A DNA stretch of 64,000 nucleotides, from positions 1-64,000 of the forward strand of contig JAKFUF010000005.1 of assembly GCA_021732845.1 (NCBI GenBank), written 5' to 3'. The stretch comes from Planctomycetaceae bacterium (GTDB lineage Bacteria > Planctomycetota > Planctomycetia > Planctomycetales > Planctomycetaceae). The notes under the pieces are model-generated. The model was given only the letters and a program-made list of their open reading frames with translations. It did not search any database and was not told where the DNA came from. The position numbers and the translations under genes were made by a program. Below are positions 7,564-17,494 of this stretch, one piece after another; the first letter of the stretch is position 1; each line of letters starts with the position of its first letter.

Positions 7564-10152
7564 TCAAGCGTCGCGCCGGGCCTCGCCGTTCACTCCCGCG
7601 TCGCTCTTTTCCGTATGCAGGCCGCGGCTGCTCTTGGTGATCATCGCGTCCGACATGCCGTTCATGAAGTCGATTTCCTGGCAGGTCTGCTCCACGGCCG
7701 TCAGGAATGTCTCCACCTGTTCGGCGGAAATGGTCAGCGGCGGTTGAACCCGCAGGACCAGTGGATTGCTTCGTGTCACCTGCGTGTAGATGCCGTACCC
7801 ATTGAGCAGCGTCATCATGGCATGCAGGGTCGACTGGGTGTTCACCAGCCGCTCCAGATCCTGCACCATGAACCGGACCATGCCACTCTGATCCGTGGCT
7901 CGCCAATGCGCGGCGATGTTTTGTGGCACAGGCTCGAATTCCAAACCGATCAGCAGCCCCCGACCGCGAACTTCGCGCAGACAGTTGTACTGCGAACAAA
8001 GCCGGGCCAAGCCCTGCATCAGTTCTGCACCACGTTGCTCCGCGTTGGCGGCGAGATTCTCGGATTGCAGGACGCGCAAGACCGCCAGGCCAGCGGCACA
8101 TGCCAGACTGCCACCGCTGAACGTGCTGGTGTGCAGGGCGAAATTGTGAATGGAGCCGTAGGCTTTGAGCCACAGGTCGCGGCGGCAGAGCATGGCACCG
8201 ATCGGCATGAGGCCGCCGCCGAGCGACTTGGCGACGGTCATGATGTCGGGTTCGACGCCGTCGCGTTCGCTGGCGAACATCGTCCCCGTGCGGCCGAACC
8301 CGGTCTGGACCTCGTCGACAATCAGCAGTGTTCCATAGGAGCGGCACAGGGCCTGGGCCTCACGCAGATACCCTGCCGGCGGCAGGATCATGCCACCTTC
8401 GGCCTGCAGCGGCTCCAGCACCAGGGCGGCATATTTCTTCGATGCCAGAGCCTGGTCCAAAGCATTGAAGTCGCCGTAGGCAACGAGATCGCAGCTCGGC
8501 ACAAGCGGTCGGAACGGTCGCTGGTAAGCGTCGCTGCCTGTCACCGACAAGGAGCCAAGCGTCTTGCCGTGATACCCGCGCTCGCACGAGAGGAAACCAC
8601 TGCGACCTGTGGCACACCGCGCCAGCTTGAGCGCGGCTTCGTTGGCTTCGCTGCCGCTGTTGGCAAAAAAGACCATCTCGAGGGTGGCGGGAGCGAGCGC
8701 GACCAATTCCTTAGCCAAGGTGGCGGCGTAAGGATTGACGGCGGATTGGGCAAACCCAGGCGCCTGCGACTGCAGGGCCACGGTCACGGCCTCGACGACG
8801 GCCGGATGATTGTGTCCAAGGTTCACGGAGCCGAACCCGGAAACGAAGTCGAGGAACTTGTTTCCCTCGGCATCGTACAGATAAGCTCCCTCGCCCTTCA
8901 CGAAGGTCTTGACGAAGCCGCTGGACTGGCTCAGCCCGATCATCACCGGGTTGATGTGGCGGGCGAAGGACGACTGAGCCTGGGCTGCCAGATCCACCGG
9001 CCGGGGGGCGGCGTGGGGGGCGGCTTGCTTTTGATTCAGGACTGGCCGCACGCGGGCCTTCTGGAAGCGCACGAGCGTCGAATCATCGAGCTTCTGACCA
9101 AACGAATAGAAGTTGGTGAAGTCGTAGCCATGCGACACGGCCACACTGCCGATTTCTTGGATCGCGTCCAGATCGAGCTTGCGGCCCAGCGAAAGTGATT
9201 CTTCGCGGCCTTCCAAGGCCAGCAGCAGGGTTTCACCCAGGCAACTGGGCACAACACCATGCTGGTACCACAGCAGCCGCGCGTCGAGCGGGATGGTGCG
9301 GGGCAGCTTGACAAGGCCGCCGGTCAAAAGCAGCACATCACTGCGGAGAGCCTTGGTCCCCATGACATCCGTGGGGACACCGATGTCGATGACCACGCTG
9401 CCAGGCTGCAGCAACGACTGGTCAATGCAGTTCCCGGTCGAAGTGGCGGAAATGATGATCCGCGCCCGCTTCAGCGCCGAAGGCACGTCCAGCAAGAGTT
9501 CCGCACCGAGCTGCTCCGCCAATTTCTTGGCGGGAGCGGACATCTGCCGGCCCACCAGCAAGAGCTCTCCGCACTGGGCGGAGATCAGCGCCGCCACCGC
9601 CGAAGCAATGCTGCCGGGGATGCCGATGACCGCCACCGTCTCGTGGCTCAAATCCAGCCGGCACTCTTCCACAAGGTGATAAAGCGTCTGCAGCGCCGAG
9701 TAGACGGTCAGGCTGTTGCCGGTCGTCACGGCGATCGGGCAGTGGTCGGCCATGTGCTCGCCACGGCCCCCGATGACCCCGGTGATCGAACCCAGGCCGA
9801 GGATCCGCGCGCCCCACTCCATCGCCATGTCGGCGGCCTGTTCCATATGGCGCAGCGCCAGGTCCGGGTTCTCCAGAATCTCGGCGGCATCCATTGGAAT
9901 TTCGTACAGCCGGCCTTCGGCGACGTTCCCCAAAGGAGAGATCATGTTGGGCAGTTCATCGACCACCCGCGATGCGGCCGGCCGCGTCTCACGCGGCGGA
10001 AGGCTCCGCACCGCCGAGATCGCTTCATGAAGATGAGCACAGAATCCCATCGGATCTGTGCCCCACAGCTTCTGAAGCACGCCATCCTGATCAAACTCGG
10101 TAAACGCATGCGTCTCGGTACTGATCGGATGGACCAGAAAAGCGAATTTCAT
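7564..10152 (-). CDS. Fused acyl-ACP/thioester reductase-like domain and class III aminotransferase
   Basis: 862 residues. Residues 1 to about 350 resemble cyanobacterial acyl-ACP reductase: [10 protein letters not shown] near 119, TTGNSLTVY at 143-151, the Rossmann loop [12 protein letters not shown] near 175 and [13 protein letters not shown] at 303-315. Cys304 aligns with the catalytic thioester-forming Cys of those enzymes. Residues about 395-840 are a class III PLP aminotransferase: [13 protein letters not shown] near 497, [12 protein letters not shown] (Asp613) and the PLP Lys in TVAKSLGGG (Lys642). Predicted chemistry: acyl thioester to aldehyde to primary amine in one polypeptide. The domain order recalls PigE of prodigiosin biosynthesis. 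The ATG giving MKFAFLVHP matches family N-termini. Neighbours encode possible amine-modifying enzymes. Confidence 0.88.
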   Translation of the reverse strand: MKFAFLVHPISTETHAFTEFDQDGVLQKLWGTDPMGFCAHLHEAISAVRSLPPRETRPAASRVVDELPNMISPLGNVAEGRLYEIPMDAAEILENPDLALRHMEQAADMAMEWGARILGLGSITGVIGGRGEHMADHCPIAVTTGNSLTVYSALQTLYHLVEECRLDLSHETVAVIGIPGSIASAVAALISAQCGELLLVGRQMSAPAKKLAEQLGAELLLDVPSALKRARIIISATSTGNCIDQSLLQPGSVVIDIGVPTDVMGTKALRSDVLLLTGGLVKLPRTIPLDARLLWYQHGVVPSCLGETLLLALEGREESLSLGRKLDLDAIQEIGSVAVSHGYDFTNFYSFGQKLDDSTLVRFQKARVRPVLNQKQAAPHAAPRPVDLAAQAQSSFARHINPVMIGLSQSSGFVKTFVKGEGAYLYDAEGNKFLDFVSGFGSVNLGHNHPAVVEAVTVALQSQAPGFAQSAVNPYAATLAKELVALAPATLEMVFFANSGSEANEAALKLARCATGRSGFLSCERGYHGKTLGSLSVTGSDAYQRPFRPLVPSCDLVAYGDFNALDQALASKKYAALVLEPLQAEGGMILPPAGYLREAQALCRSYGTLLIVDEVQTGFGRTGTMFASERDGVEPDIMTVAKSLGGGLMPIGAMLCRRDLWLKAYGSIHNFALHTSTFSGGSLACAAGLAVLRVLQSENLAANAEQRGAELMQGLARLCSQYNCLREVRGRGLLIGLEFEPVPQNIAAHWRATDQSGMVRFMVQDLERLVNTQSTLHAMMTLLNGYGIYTQVTRSNPLVLRVQPPLTISAEQVETFLTAVEQTCQEIDFMNGMSDAMITKSSRGLHTEKSDAGVNGEARRDA

Positions 10153-10737
10153 TGCAATCCTCGGGCCGCACTCCTGTTGTGGGGGGGGTGAAGCACTTTT
10201 TCCCCCCACAGGCAACCGTCCATCAGAGCAGAACGGTTAACGGCAGACAATCGACTCGCCCCCTGCCCAGCCACGACGCTGGCGACAATGGCTTGAGTTG
10301 CACGAATAATCCGGCTGGGGCGGGGCAGGATGAAACACGCGGGAAGGTGCAACAAAGAATCGTGAGGTGGACGTGGCCAAAAGCAGCGAGCGCTACCGTT
10401 GGGCGACCACCGGGAGCGGTTCGCGCAGCGCCGCAGCCAGTACTTTGGTCAATTTCGCGACCATGATGACAATATACCGCAAGTTTGTGGGCGAGAGAAA
10501 GCTTGAGCGGGTGATCGGGTGATCCGCCAATCACAGGGCTGGCCCAGCGATTCGCACTGGCCAACGATTTGGGCTTGCCGCGCCCGAGGCAGCCGAGTCG
10601 ACAGGACCCACCCAACGATCGCCATTGAATACTGTCGATTTCAGGCACCCCGCATTGCGTGGTATGATGCAATGCAGGCGTGTCGTTCCGCGCTGCCGCG
10701 ATGATGCACGCTGGCACCTCTTCCTCAAGGTGACAAG
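10153..10737. other. 585-bp intergenic region with a leader hairpin
   Basis: Divergent promoter region between the fusion enzyme (minus) and a small plus-strand gene. A stem of TGTGGGGGG (10178-10186) and CCCCCCACA (10202-10210) lies 26-58 bases upstream of the fusion-enzyme start, so it would be in its mRNA leader if transcription starts farther out. Short open frames on both strands look like shadows of GC-rich DNA; none shows a recognisable protein. Confidence 0.45.
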
Positions 10738-11088
10738 ATGCGGATCTTGATGCTGGTTCTTGTGGCGGGCGTATTGAGCGGCGTTCAGCCACCACCTGTG
10801 CTGCGTGCGCGGATCCAACAGAAACTCACCACGGAGCAGGCCGGTCGCCGAGCGGTGCTGCTGACGAACGCCGGCCTTCCGTCCAATTGTGAACGCCTGA
10901 TCGGCAAGCCGCTGGACGAGTTTCAAGAACTCTTGAGCTTGGCGAACGATGTGACCGTGCGGCTGGACACGAACCAAACGCGGCACGTGATCAGAGTGGC
11001 CGGTTCGGAAAGTGAGTTCGATGAACTCATCATCCTGTCCGATGGGTGCAGAGTGACCAACGCGCACTATTCGTGCTACTTGTACTGA
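10738..11088 (+). CDS. Small hypothetical protein with hydrophobic N-terminus
   Basis: 116 residues. The first 17 residues (MRILMLVLVAGVLSGVQ) look like a signal peptide or membrane anchor. The remainder is a mixed alpha/beta sequence with no motif I recognise, ending HYSCYLY. An AAGGTGA stretch precedes the ATG at a plausible distance. It stands alone between the fusion-enzyme promoter region and an oxidoreductase gene on the same strand. Reasonable codon choice makes it more likely real than not, but no family can be named. Confidence 0.45.
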   Translation: MRILMLVLVAGVLSGVQPPPVLRARIQQKLTTEQAGRRAVLLTNAGLPSNCERLIGKPLDEFQELLSLANDVTVRLDTNQTRHVIRVAGSESEFDELIILSDGCRVTNAHYSCYLY

Positions 11089-11260
11089 CGAACAGCTCGC
11101 CTTGATGGTTTGCCTGCGCGCCCTATCGACACGGCTGACCATCGTCACACGATGCGTGACTGCCCCAACGCCCCAACCCGGCTCAAGGTTTCGTCGATGC
11201 GCCTTCTCGCCTACAATGCACCGCTTGATCCTGTTCGCCTTCCATCCTGCCTGCTGATCC

Positions 11261-12679
11261 ATGTCCAAAGATTTCCTCAAGGGGGCCAAAGAGGCCTATG
11301 ATGTTGTCGTCATCGGCAGCGGTCTGGCCGGGCTGACCTCGGCGAACATTCTGGCGCGGGCGGGGCATTCCGTGCTGCTGCTGGAGCATCATTACCAGCT
11401 TGGGGGGATGGCGACCTGGTTCAAGCGGAAGGGTGGCCACATCTTCGACATCTCGCTGCACGGCTTTCCCGCCGGAATGCTCAAGAGCTGCCGCAAGTAC
11501 TGGACGCAGGAGATCGCCGACCACATCGTGCAGCTCAAGGGGATCCGCTTCGAGAACCCCCAGTTCTCGCTCCGCACGACCTTCGACCGCGACGACTTCA
11601 CACGGATCATCACGACCAAGTTCGGGATTCCGATGGAGACGGTCTCGCGGTTTTTCGACACCGCGCGGAGCATGAACTTCTTCGACGACCAGCGCAAGAC
11701 CACGCGCGAGCTGTTCGAAGAGTTCTTCCCCGGCCGCAGCGACGTCGTGCGGCTGCTGATGGAGCCGATCACTTACGCCAACGGTTCGACGCTGGACGAC
11801 CCGGCGATCACCTATGGCATCGTGTTTTCGAACTTCATGAGCAAGGGGGTGTTCACCTTTAAAGGCGGCACCGACCACCTGATCAGCCTGATGAAGGCCG
11901 AGATGGAAAAGAACGGCGTCGACATCCGCATCCGCTGCGCCGTCGACAAAATTGAAGTCAACGCCGACCGCAAGGTGACGGGTGTCGTGGTCAACGGCCG
12001 ACGTATCGGCTGCAAGGCGATCGTCTCCAACGCCAACATCAAGAGCACGATCTTCAACCTCGTCGGCGAAGAAAATCTCGACAAGGCCTATGCCGAAGAA
12101 GCCCGCGCCGTGCGGCTCAACAACAGCAGTTGCCAGGTCTACATGGGGCTCAAACCGGGCGAAGGTTTCGACGACCTGGGCGACCTCCTGTTCCATTCCG
12201 AACACAGTGGCTTCGACGAACAGGCGATGCTGAGCCGCAACGTCAGCAGCCGCACCTTTTCGTTTTACTACCCCGAAACGCGGCCCGGCAGCAACCGGTG
12301 GCTCATTGTCTCCTCCACCAACGCCAACTTCAGCGACTGGGCCCACCTGCCCGAAGAAGAATACCAGGCGTCGAAGAAGGATCTGATCGAGGGCACGCTC
12401 AACTGCCTCGAACGCTACATCCCCGACATCCGCGCCAAGCTCGACTACATCGAAGCCTCAACACCCAGAACGTTCGAGTTCTACACCCGGCACCAGCAAG
12501 GGGCCTCCTTCGGCACAAAGTTTGAAGGGTTGAAGGTGAGCCAGGAACTGCCGCAGCAAATCGGCGGCCTGTACCACGCCGGTTCGGTGGGGATCATCAT
12601 GTCCGGCTGGCTGGGTGCAGTGAACTACGGTGTGATCGTCTCCAACGAGGTGGACAAGCGGCTGGTCGCGGGGGCGTAG
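11261..12679 (+). CDS. FAD-dependent phytoene desaturase/isomerase-family oxidoreductase
   Basis: 472 residues. The N-terminal dinucleotide motif [20 protein letters not shown] at 16-35, followed by [16 protein letters not shown], is diagnostic for the CrtI/CrtISO-like amine-oxidase superfamily. The C-terminal [28 protein letters not shown] contains the second FAD-contacting segment. In other planctomycetes such enzymes act in C30 carotenoid or hopanoid/squalene pathways, but no prenyl synthase adjoins this gene, so the substrate is open. It is a single gene: the next plus-strand gene starts about 260 bp downstream, past a short CTTCTGTTC-type repeat. Confidence 0.82.
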   Translation: MSKDFLKGAKEAYDVVVIGSGLAGLTSANILARAGHSVLLLEHHYQLGGMATWFKRKGGHIFDISLHGFPAGMLKSCRKYWTQEIADHIVQLKGIRFENPQFSLRTTFDRDDFTRIITTKFGIPMETVSRFFDTARSMNFFDDQRKTTRELFEEFFPGRSDVVRLLMEPITYANGSTLDDPAITYGIVFSNFMSKGVFTFKGGTDHLISLMKAEMEKNGVDIRIRCAVDKIEVNADRKVTGVVVNGRRIGCKAIVSNANIKSTIFNLVGEENLDKAYAEEARAVRLNNSSCQVYMGLKPGEGFDDLGDLLFHSEHSGFDEQAMLSRNVSSRTFSFYYPETRPGSNRWLIVSSTNANFSDWAHLPEEEYQASKKDLIEGTLNCLERYIPDIRAKLDYIEASTPRTFEFYTRHQQGASFGTKFEGLKVSQELPQQIGGLYHAGSVGIIMSGWLGAVNYGVIVSNEVDKRLVAGA

Positions 12680-12937
12680 CGAGATGCGTGCGGCCGAATC
12701 TCAAGTTTCAGAGGCCAGGGTGGCAGAAAGCAATTTGAGGTCCTTGCAGAGAGCGTCCGCCCCTCAATTTTCGTTCCCTTCTGTTCAAAGTTTTCTGTTC
12801 CGAACGCGATACTCTTTCCAGCATCTCCGAAATACTGCCAGCGAAATTGACTTGATTGATCGGCCGCGATGAGTTGAAGCCGTTGCCTTTCCAGTTCCAC
12901 GAACGGTATCAGACCAGGCTCGCCCAGGAGTCGCCCA

Positions 12938-14188
12938 ATGCTCAACTCGATCTCTCGCGGCCCGCTGTCCCGGCGCACGTTTTTGCGTGGTACCGGCGTC
13001 GCCCTGGCCCTGCCGTTTCTGGACGCGATGAGTCCCCTGCGCGGGGCAGAAGGCCAGGCCGTTCCACGACGGATGATCGGCATCGAAACGAACATGGGCA
13101 TCCTGCCGCAGTTCTTCTTCCCCGAGAAGGCTGGCCGGGACTATGAGCTGACGCCGTATCTGCAGAAGCTCGCGGCGAACCGAAACGATTTCACGGTGTT
13201 TTCGGGCACCAGTCATCCGGGCGTCACCGGGGCTCACGCCGCCGAGAAGTGCTTTCTCACGGGAACCCCGCATCCCGAACGCGGTGGATTTCGCAACTGG
13301 GTTTCACTCGACCAGTTTGCCGCCGAACAAGTCGGCAGCCGAACCCGCTATCCCTCCCTCGTGCTGGCGAACACCAGTGAGGGAGCCACACTGAGTTACA
13401 CGCGGAGCGGCGCACCGATTCCGTCGGAACGCAGCCCCAACCGCTTGTTCCAAAAGTTGTTTGTGCAGGGAAATCCCACGGAGGTGGCGGCGAACATCGA
13501 GGCCCTGCGGCAGGGCCGCAGTCTGCTGGACTTCGTCAGTGACCAGTCCAAACGGCTCAACCGTTCGCTTTCCAAGGGGGATCAGCAGCGGATGGACCAG
13601 TACTACACCGCTGTCCGCGACCTGGAGCAGCGGCTGGAAAGTGCCGAGGCGTGGGAGCACAAACCAAAGCCCGTCGTTGCCGCGACAGCGCCACAGGACA
13701 TCGACGACGCCAAGGCGTTCGTCCAACGCACGCGGCTGTTTTTCGACGTGATGAAGCTGGCCCTGGAAACCGATTCCACCCGCGTGGTTTCGTTCTTCAT
13801 CGACACGACGGTGATTCACAACATCACGCATCACGGCAACCGCCCCGAAGTCTTGCAGGAACTGCGCGGCCACGAAGAGGCGCAGTTCGCCGCACTGGGC
13901 GAGTTTTTGAAGATCCTCGGCGAAACCAAAGAAGAGGGCCAGTCGCTCCTCGACCGCACGATGGTCCTGTATGGCACCTGCATGGGCAGCGCCAACTCGC
14001 ACTCGAACGTGAACCTGCCGGTTCTGCTGGCCGGCGGCGGATTCAAACATGGACAGCATCTCGCCTTCGACACGCAGAACAACTACCCGCTGACCAACCT
14101 CTTCGTCTCGATGCTGCAACGCCTCGGGATCGAAACCCATGAGTTCTCGACGGGCACCGCGACGCTCCGGGGCCTGGAAATGGTTTGA
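12938..14188 (+). CDS. DUF1552 domain-containing secreted protein
   Basis: 416 residues. A twin-arginine signal SRRTFLRGTGVALALPF opens the protein, followed by features of the DUF1552 family: GIETNMGILPQFFFP, an SGTSHPGVTGAHAAEKCFL segment and a C-terminal GTCMGSANSHSNVNLPVLLAGGGFKHGQH. AGGAG sits eight bases before the ATG. DUF1552 genes are characteristically paired with DUF1592-type cytochrome c genes, exactly as here: the next start is about 50 bp past this stop. The pair is probably exported together. The biochemical role is unknown; a part in extracellular polymer breakdown has been suggested for the group. Confidence 0.9.
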   Translation: MLNSISRGPLSRRTFLRGTGVALALPFLDAMSPLRGAEGQAVPRRMIGIETNMGILPQFFFPEKAGRDYELTPYLQKLAANRNDFTVFSGTSHPGVTGAHAAEKCFLTGTPHPERGGFRNWVSLDQFAAEQVGSRTRYPSLVLANTSEGATLSYTRSGAPIPSERSPNRLFQKLFVQGNPTEVAANIEALRQGRSLLDFVSDQSKRLNRSLSKGDQQRMDQYYTAVRDLEQRLESAEAWEHKPKPVVAATAPQDIDDAKAFVQRTRLFFDVMKLALETDSTRVVSFFIDTTVIHNITHHGNRPEVLQELRGHEEAQFAALGEFLKILGETKEEGQSLLDRTMVLYGTCMGSANSHSNVNLPVLLAGGGFKHGQHLAFDTQNNYPLTNLFVSMLQRLGIETHEFSTGTATLRGLEMV

Positions 14189-14241
14189 TCGGCCTTTGTG
14201 ATTGCGACTCCCGCCCAGCACATCCCCTGAGTCCCCCGCGA

Positions 14242-16857
14242 ATGTGTCGCCTGCCCGCCGCGATTGGATTTCTTTTACTGCTGACAATGCCCTCCGCAAA
14301 CGCCGTGGCTCAAGAACCCACGGCGTTCCTGTCGGCTCATTGCGTGGAATGTCATAACGCCGAACTGCACGAAGGCGGGCTGAATCTCAAAGCGCTCAAG
14401 ATCGAGTTGTCGGACGCCGAGAACTTCGCCAATTGGGTCAAAGTTCACGACCGGATTGCCTCCGGTGAGATGCCGCCCAAGGCCGAGCCACGGCCGCCGG
14501 TCGCAGCCGTGAACGAAGCCACGGCGTGGCTCAAATCCTCGCTGATCGCGGCAGAGCTGGCCACCCGCCAGGCTGAGCCACGCACCGGCTTAAGACGGCT
14601 GACGCGAACGGAGTACGAGAACACCATTCGTGACCTGTTCGACATGCCGGGGATTGCCCTGCGGAATGATCTGCCCGCCGATGGTTCGGCGCACGGGTTC
14701 GACAACAACAGCGACGCGCTGGACATTTCGCACGTCAACCTGGCGAAGTACATTGCCGCCGCCGAACACACGCTCAATTTGGCCATCGCCACGCAGCCAC
14801 GGCCGCCGGCCAGCAAAGTTCAGCGGATCTCCCTGGCCAGCCAGTACATTATCCGCGTTGTGCTGCACGGCGGGGACTGCGTGCTGCTCAAGAACAAACA
14901 GCCTGACCCAGACTTTCCGCCTCCCGGCGAACAGGCTCATCTTGGACTGGGGCCGCATGGGCAGATGGACTCCTACAGCAACGAGTGCAGTGTGGGCGTG
15001 TTCCGCCATGAAGACGAATCGTTCAATCCGTACTTTCAGGAGTTCGCCACGATCTATCCCGGCCGTTATCGAGTTCGGGCGTCGTTCTGGAGTTTTGGCT
15101 GGGACAAGGGCAAGGTTGTTCCGGCACGGGGCACCGAGGCGGCCCGGCTGTCCGCCGTGCAACTGACCAACGATGGCCGCGGCGGCGGTCACCCGAGTTA
15201 TGTGCTGGGGTACTTCGACGCGCCGCCCAACAAGGAACAAGTGCATGAGTTCGTCACGTGGCTCAACGCCAAAGAGACTCTCGGGTTCAACGCGGGGTCG
15301 CTGGCACCGGTAGTGAACTACTCGCGCAAGGGGCGGGCAATGGCCTTCACCGGCCCCGGCATCGCCAGCGACTGGCTCGACGTGGAGGGACCTCTGCACG
15401 AGGTGTGGCCGCCGCGCAGTCACCAGATTCTGTTTGGAGATTTGCCGCTGGCCGAGTTCAAGCCCGACGAGTCGAAGGGGGTGAAGGCACCGGTCCGCAA
15501 GCAGCCCCGGCAGGAGATCCTCGGCGCGCTCAATAAAGTCGACCCCCAGACCGGAGCTTGCTGGACTGTCCAGACCGAGCAGCCGCTGGCCGATGCGGAC
15601 CGGCTGTTGCAGGCATTTTTGCCCAAGGCGTTCCGGCGTCCGGTCGCCGACGAGGTGCGGCAGACATACGTCGCGAGGGTGGCGAACCGCCTTGAGGCCG
15701 GCGACTGCTTCGAAACCGCCATGCGCTGGGCGTATCAGGCGGCTTTGTGTTCACCCGACTTCCTTTACCATGTCGAACCCGTCGACCGGCTGGATGACCA
15801 TGCCCTGGCCTGCCGGATGTCGTACTTCTTCTGGAACTCCATGCCGGATGACCGGCTGAGCGAACTGGCCGCTTCGAACACCCTGCATCAGCCGGAACCG
15901 CTGAAGGCGGAAGTCGAGCGGATGCTCCGCGACCCGAAGGCGCAGCGGTTTGTTGACGACTTTCTCGACCAGTGGCTCAAGCTGCGGCTGATCGCCGCGA
16001 ATGACCCGGACCGCAAACTGTACCCGGAGTTCAGCGGCTATCTGCAGGATTCCATGGTTGCCGAGACGCGGGCCTACTTTCGCGAGCTGCTGGAGAAGAA
16101 CCTCGACGCCAGCTTTCTGGTCAAATCGGACTTCGCGATGCTGAACGAGAAGCTCGCCGTGCATTACGGACTGCCGGATGTCGTCGGCTCCCAGATTCGA
16201 CGCGTGTCGCTGCCGCCTGGCTCGCCGCGCGGCGGCTTCCTGGCACAGGCGGCAATTCTCAAAATCACCGCCAACGGCACGACGACATCACCCGTTCCGC
16301 GCGGAGCGTTTGTGATGGACCGGCTGCTCGGCTCGCCTCCTGAACCTCCGCCAGCCAATGTGGCTGCGGTGGAACCCGATGTTCGCGGGGCGACGACGAT
16401 TCGCGAACAGCTTGCCAAACACCGTGACAATACTGTGTGCGCCTCGTGTCACGCCAAAATGGACCCGCCCGGCTTCGCCTTGGAAGCGTTCGATGTGATT
16501 GGTGGCTGGCGCGACCGCTACCGGTCGATTGGTGATGGCGATCCCGCGCCCCGCGGACAGATCGATCCCTTTATCTTCATCGGCTTCAAACTCGGCCCGC
16601 GTGTCGACCCCGCGGGCACGCTGCCCGACGGTCGAAGCTTCAGCAGCATCACCGATTTCCAGAACTTGATCGCCACCGATTCACGCCTGCTGAAGAATCT
16701 CGCGGAGCGGCTGTCGATCTACAGTACCGGCCGTCCCGTGGCATTTGGCGACCGCGATCAAGTCGCCGCGATTGTCACGAAAACCCAAAGCCAGGGTGGC
16801 GGCATTCGCACGTTGATTCACGAACTGGTGCAGAGTGAACTGTTTAATGCCCGTTAG
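14242..16857 (+). CDS. DUF1587/DUF1592/DUF1588/DUF1585 cytochrome c-like protein
   Basis: 871 residues. A signal peptide (MCRLPAAIGFLLLLTMPSANAVAQ) is followed by a haem motif HCVECH near residue 32. The DUF1587 signature LRRLTRTEYENTIRDLFDM lies near 130, the DUF1595/1592 block WAYQAALCSPDFLYHVEP near 510-530 and a C-terminal CASCHAKMDPPGFALEAFD block with a second CxxCH. It should be a periplasmic or extracellular c-type haem protein. The start is the ATG that begins the signal peptide; an upstream TTG overlaps the DUF1552 stop. The 50-bp spacing to DUF1552 implies co-transcription. Confidence 0.88.
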   Translation: MCRLPAAIGFLLLLTMPSANAVAQEPTAFLSAHCVECHNAELHEGGLNLKALKIELSDAENFANWVKVHDRIASGEMPPKAEPRPPVAAVNEATAWLKSSLIAAELATRQAEPRTGLRRLTRTEYENTIRDLFDMPGIALRNDLPADGSAHGFDNNSDALDISHVNLAKYIAAAEHTLNLAIATQPRPPASKVQRISLASQYIIRVVLHGGDCVLLKNKQPDPDFPPPGEQAHLGLGPHGQMDSYSNECSVGVFRHEDESFNPYFQEFATIYPGRYRVRASFWSFGWDKGKVVPARGTEAARLSAVQLTNDGRGGGHPSYVLGYFDAPPNKEQVHEFVTWLNAKETLGFNAGSLAPVVNYSRKGRAMAFTGPGIASDWLDVEGPLHEVWPPRSHQILFGDLPLAEFKPDESKGVKAPVRKQPRQEILGALNKVDPQTGACWTVQTEQPLADADRLLQAFLPKAFRRPVADEVRQTYVARVANRLEAGDCFETAMRWAYQAALCSPDFLYHVEPVDRLDDHALACRMSYFFWNSMPDDRLSELAASNTLHQPEPLKAEVERMLRDPKAQRFVDDFLDQWLKLRLIAANDPDRKLYPEFSGYLQDSMVAETRAYFRELLEKNLDASFLVKSDFAMLNEKLAVHYGLPDVVGSQIRRVSLPPGSPRGGFLAQAAILKITANGTTTSPVPRGAFVMDRLLGSPPEPPPANVAAVEPDVRGATTIREQLAKHRDNTVCASCHAKMDPPGFALEAFDVIGGWRDRYRSIGDGDPAPRGQIDPFIFIGFKLGPRVDPAGTLPDGRSFSSITDFQNLIATDSRLLKNLAERLSIYSTGRPVAFGDRDQVAAIVTKTQSQGGGIRTLIHELVQSELFNAR

Positions 16858-16870
16858 TCCGAGCCGCGCC

Positions 16871-17467
16871 ATGAAGACCATTCGGCCAAACGTTCCGCGA
16901 TACGGCAGCCCGGTCACCTCGTTGCTGCTCCTGTGCCTTTGCACGATCGCCTCGCCAGCGTGCGCGGAGGATTCGCCGACGCCAGGTCAATTCAAGCATC
17001 AAATCACGGGCTTGTTCATGCCGGAGCGCGAGCAGGATCTGCGTGACGCGTTCAAGAAACTTCCGCAGTTCAAGCTCGTCAGCATCGACTACGCCAACGC
17101 GGAGGTCGTGCTGGATTATGAACCGGCCAAGGTGTGGCCGGGCGAGAAGCCAGAGAAGTATGTCGGCCGCCTCAACGACGACCTGCGGAATGTGTCCCGG
17201 GCGAGTTTTGGCGTGAAATCATTGCGGACGAAACCGCTCGACAAGCTGAAACTGGTCGAGATCCCCGTCGTCGGTCTGGACTGCAAGGGTTGCTCGTTCG
17301 CCGCCTATGAAATGGTCTTCAAACTGCCTGGGGTGGAACGCGCCACGGCCAGTTTTAAATCTGGCAAAGTCACGGCGCTGGTCGACCCCGAACTGACGGA
17401 CTCGTCGAAGCTTGAAGAAGCTCTCAAGATGGGTGGCGTGGAAATCGGCGGGCAGCCCAAGCCGTAG
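16871..17467 (+). CDS. Exported heavy-metal-associated (HMA)-like domain protein
   Basis: 198 residues. A signal peptide (through PACAEDS) leads into two ferredoxin-like segments. The second carries VVGLDCKGCSFAAYEMVFKLPGVERATASF, where CKGC sits at the metal-binding loop position of HMA domains; the first resembles an HMA fold but lacks CxxC. It begins 14 bp after the cytochrome c-like gene, so the three plus-strand genes appear to form one transcript. A role in periplasmic metal handling or haem-protein assembly is possible; only the CxxC and the fold pattern are seen directly. Confidence 0.7.
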   Translation: MKTIRPNVPRYGSPVTSLLLLCLCTIASPACAEDSPTPGQFKHQITGLFMPEREQDLRDAFKKLPQFKLVSIDYANAEVVLDYEPAKVWPGEKPEKYVGRLNDDLRNVSRASFGVKSLRTKPLDKLKLVEIPVVGLDCKGCSFAAYEMVFKLPGVERATASFKSGKVTALVDPELTDSSKLEEALKMGGVEIGGQPKP

Positions 17468-17494
17468 CCGGGTGCCCGCTCCGAACCTTCCCAC

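Noticed and set aside
10223-11289. Minus-strand frames across 10.2-11.3 kb
   Set aside because: They have no domain, are Arg/Ser/Gln-rich, and overlap a better-supported small plus-strand gene.
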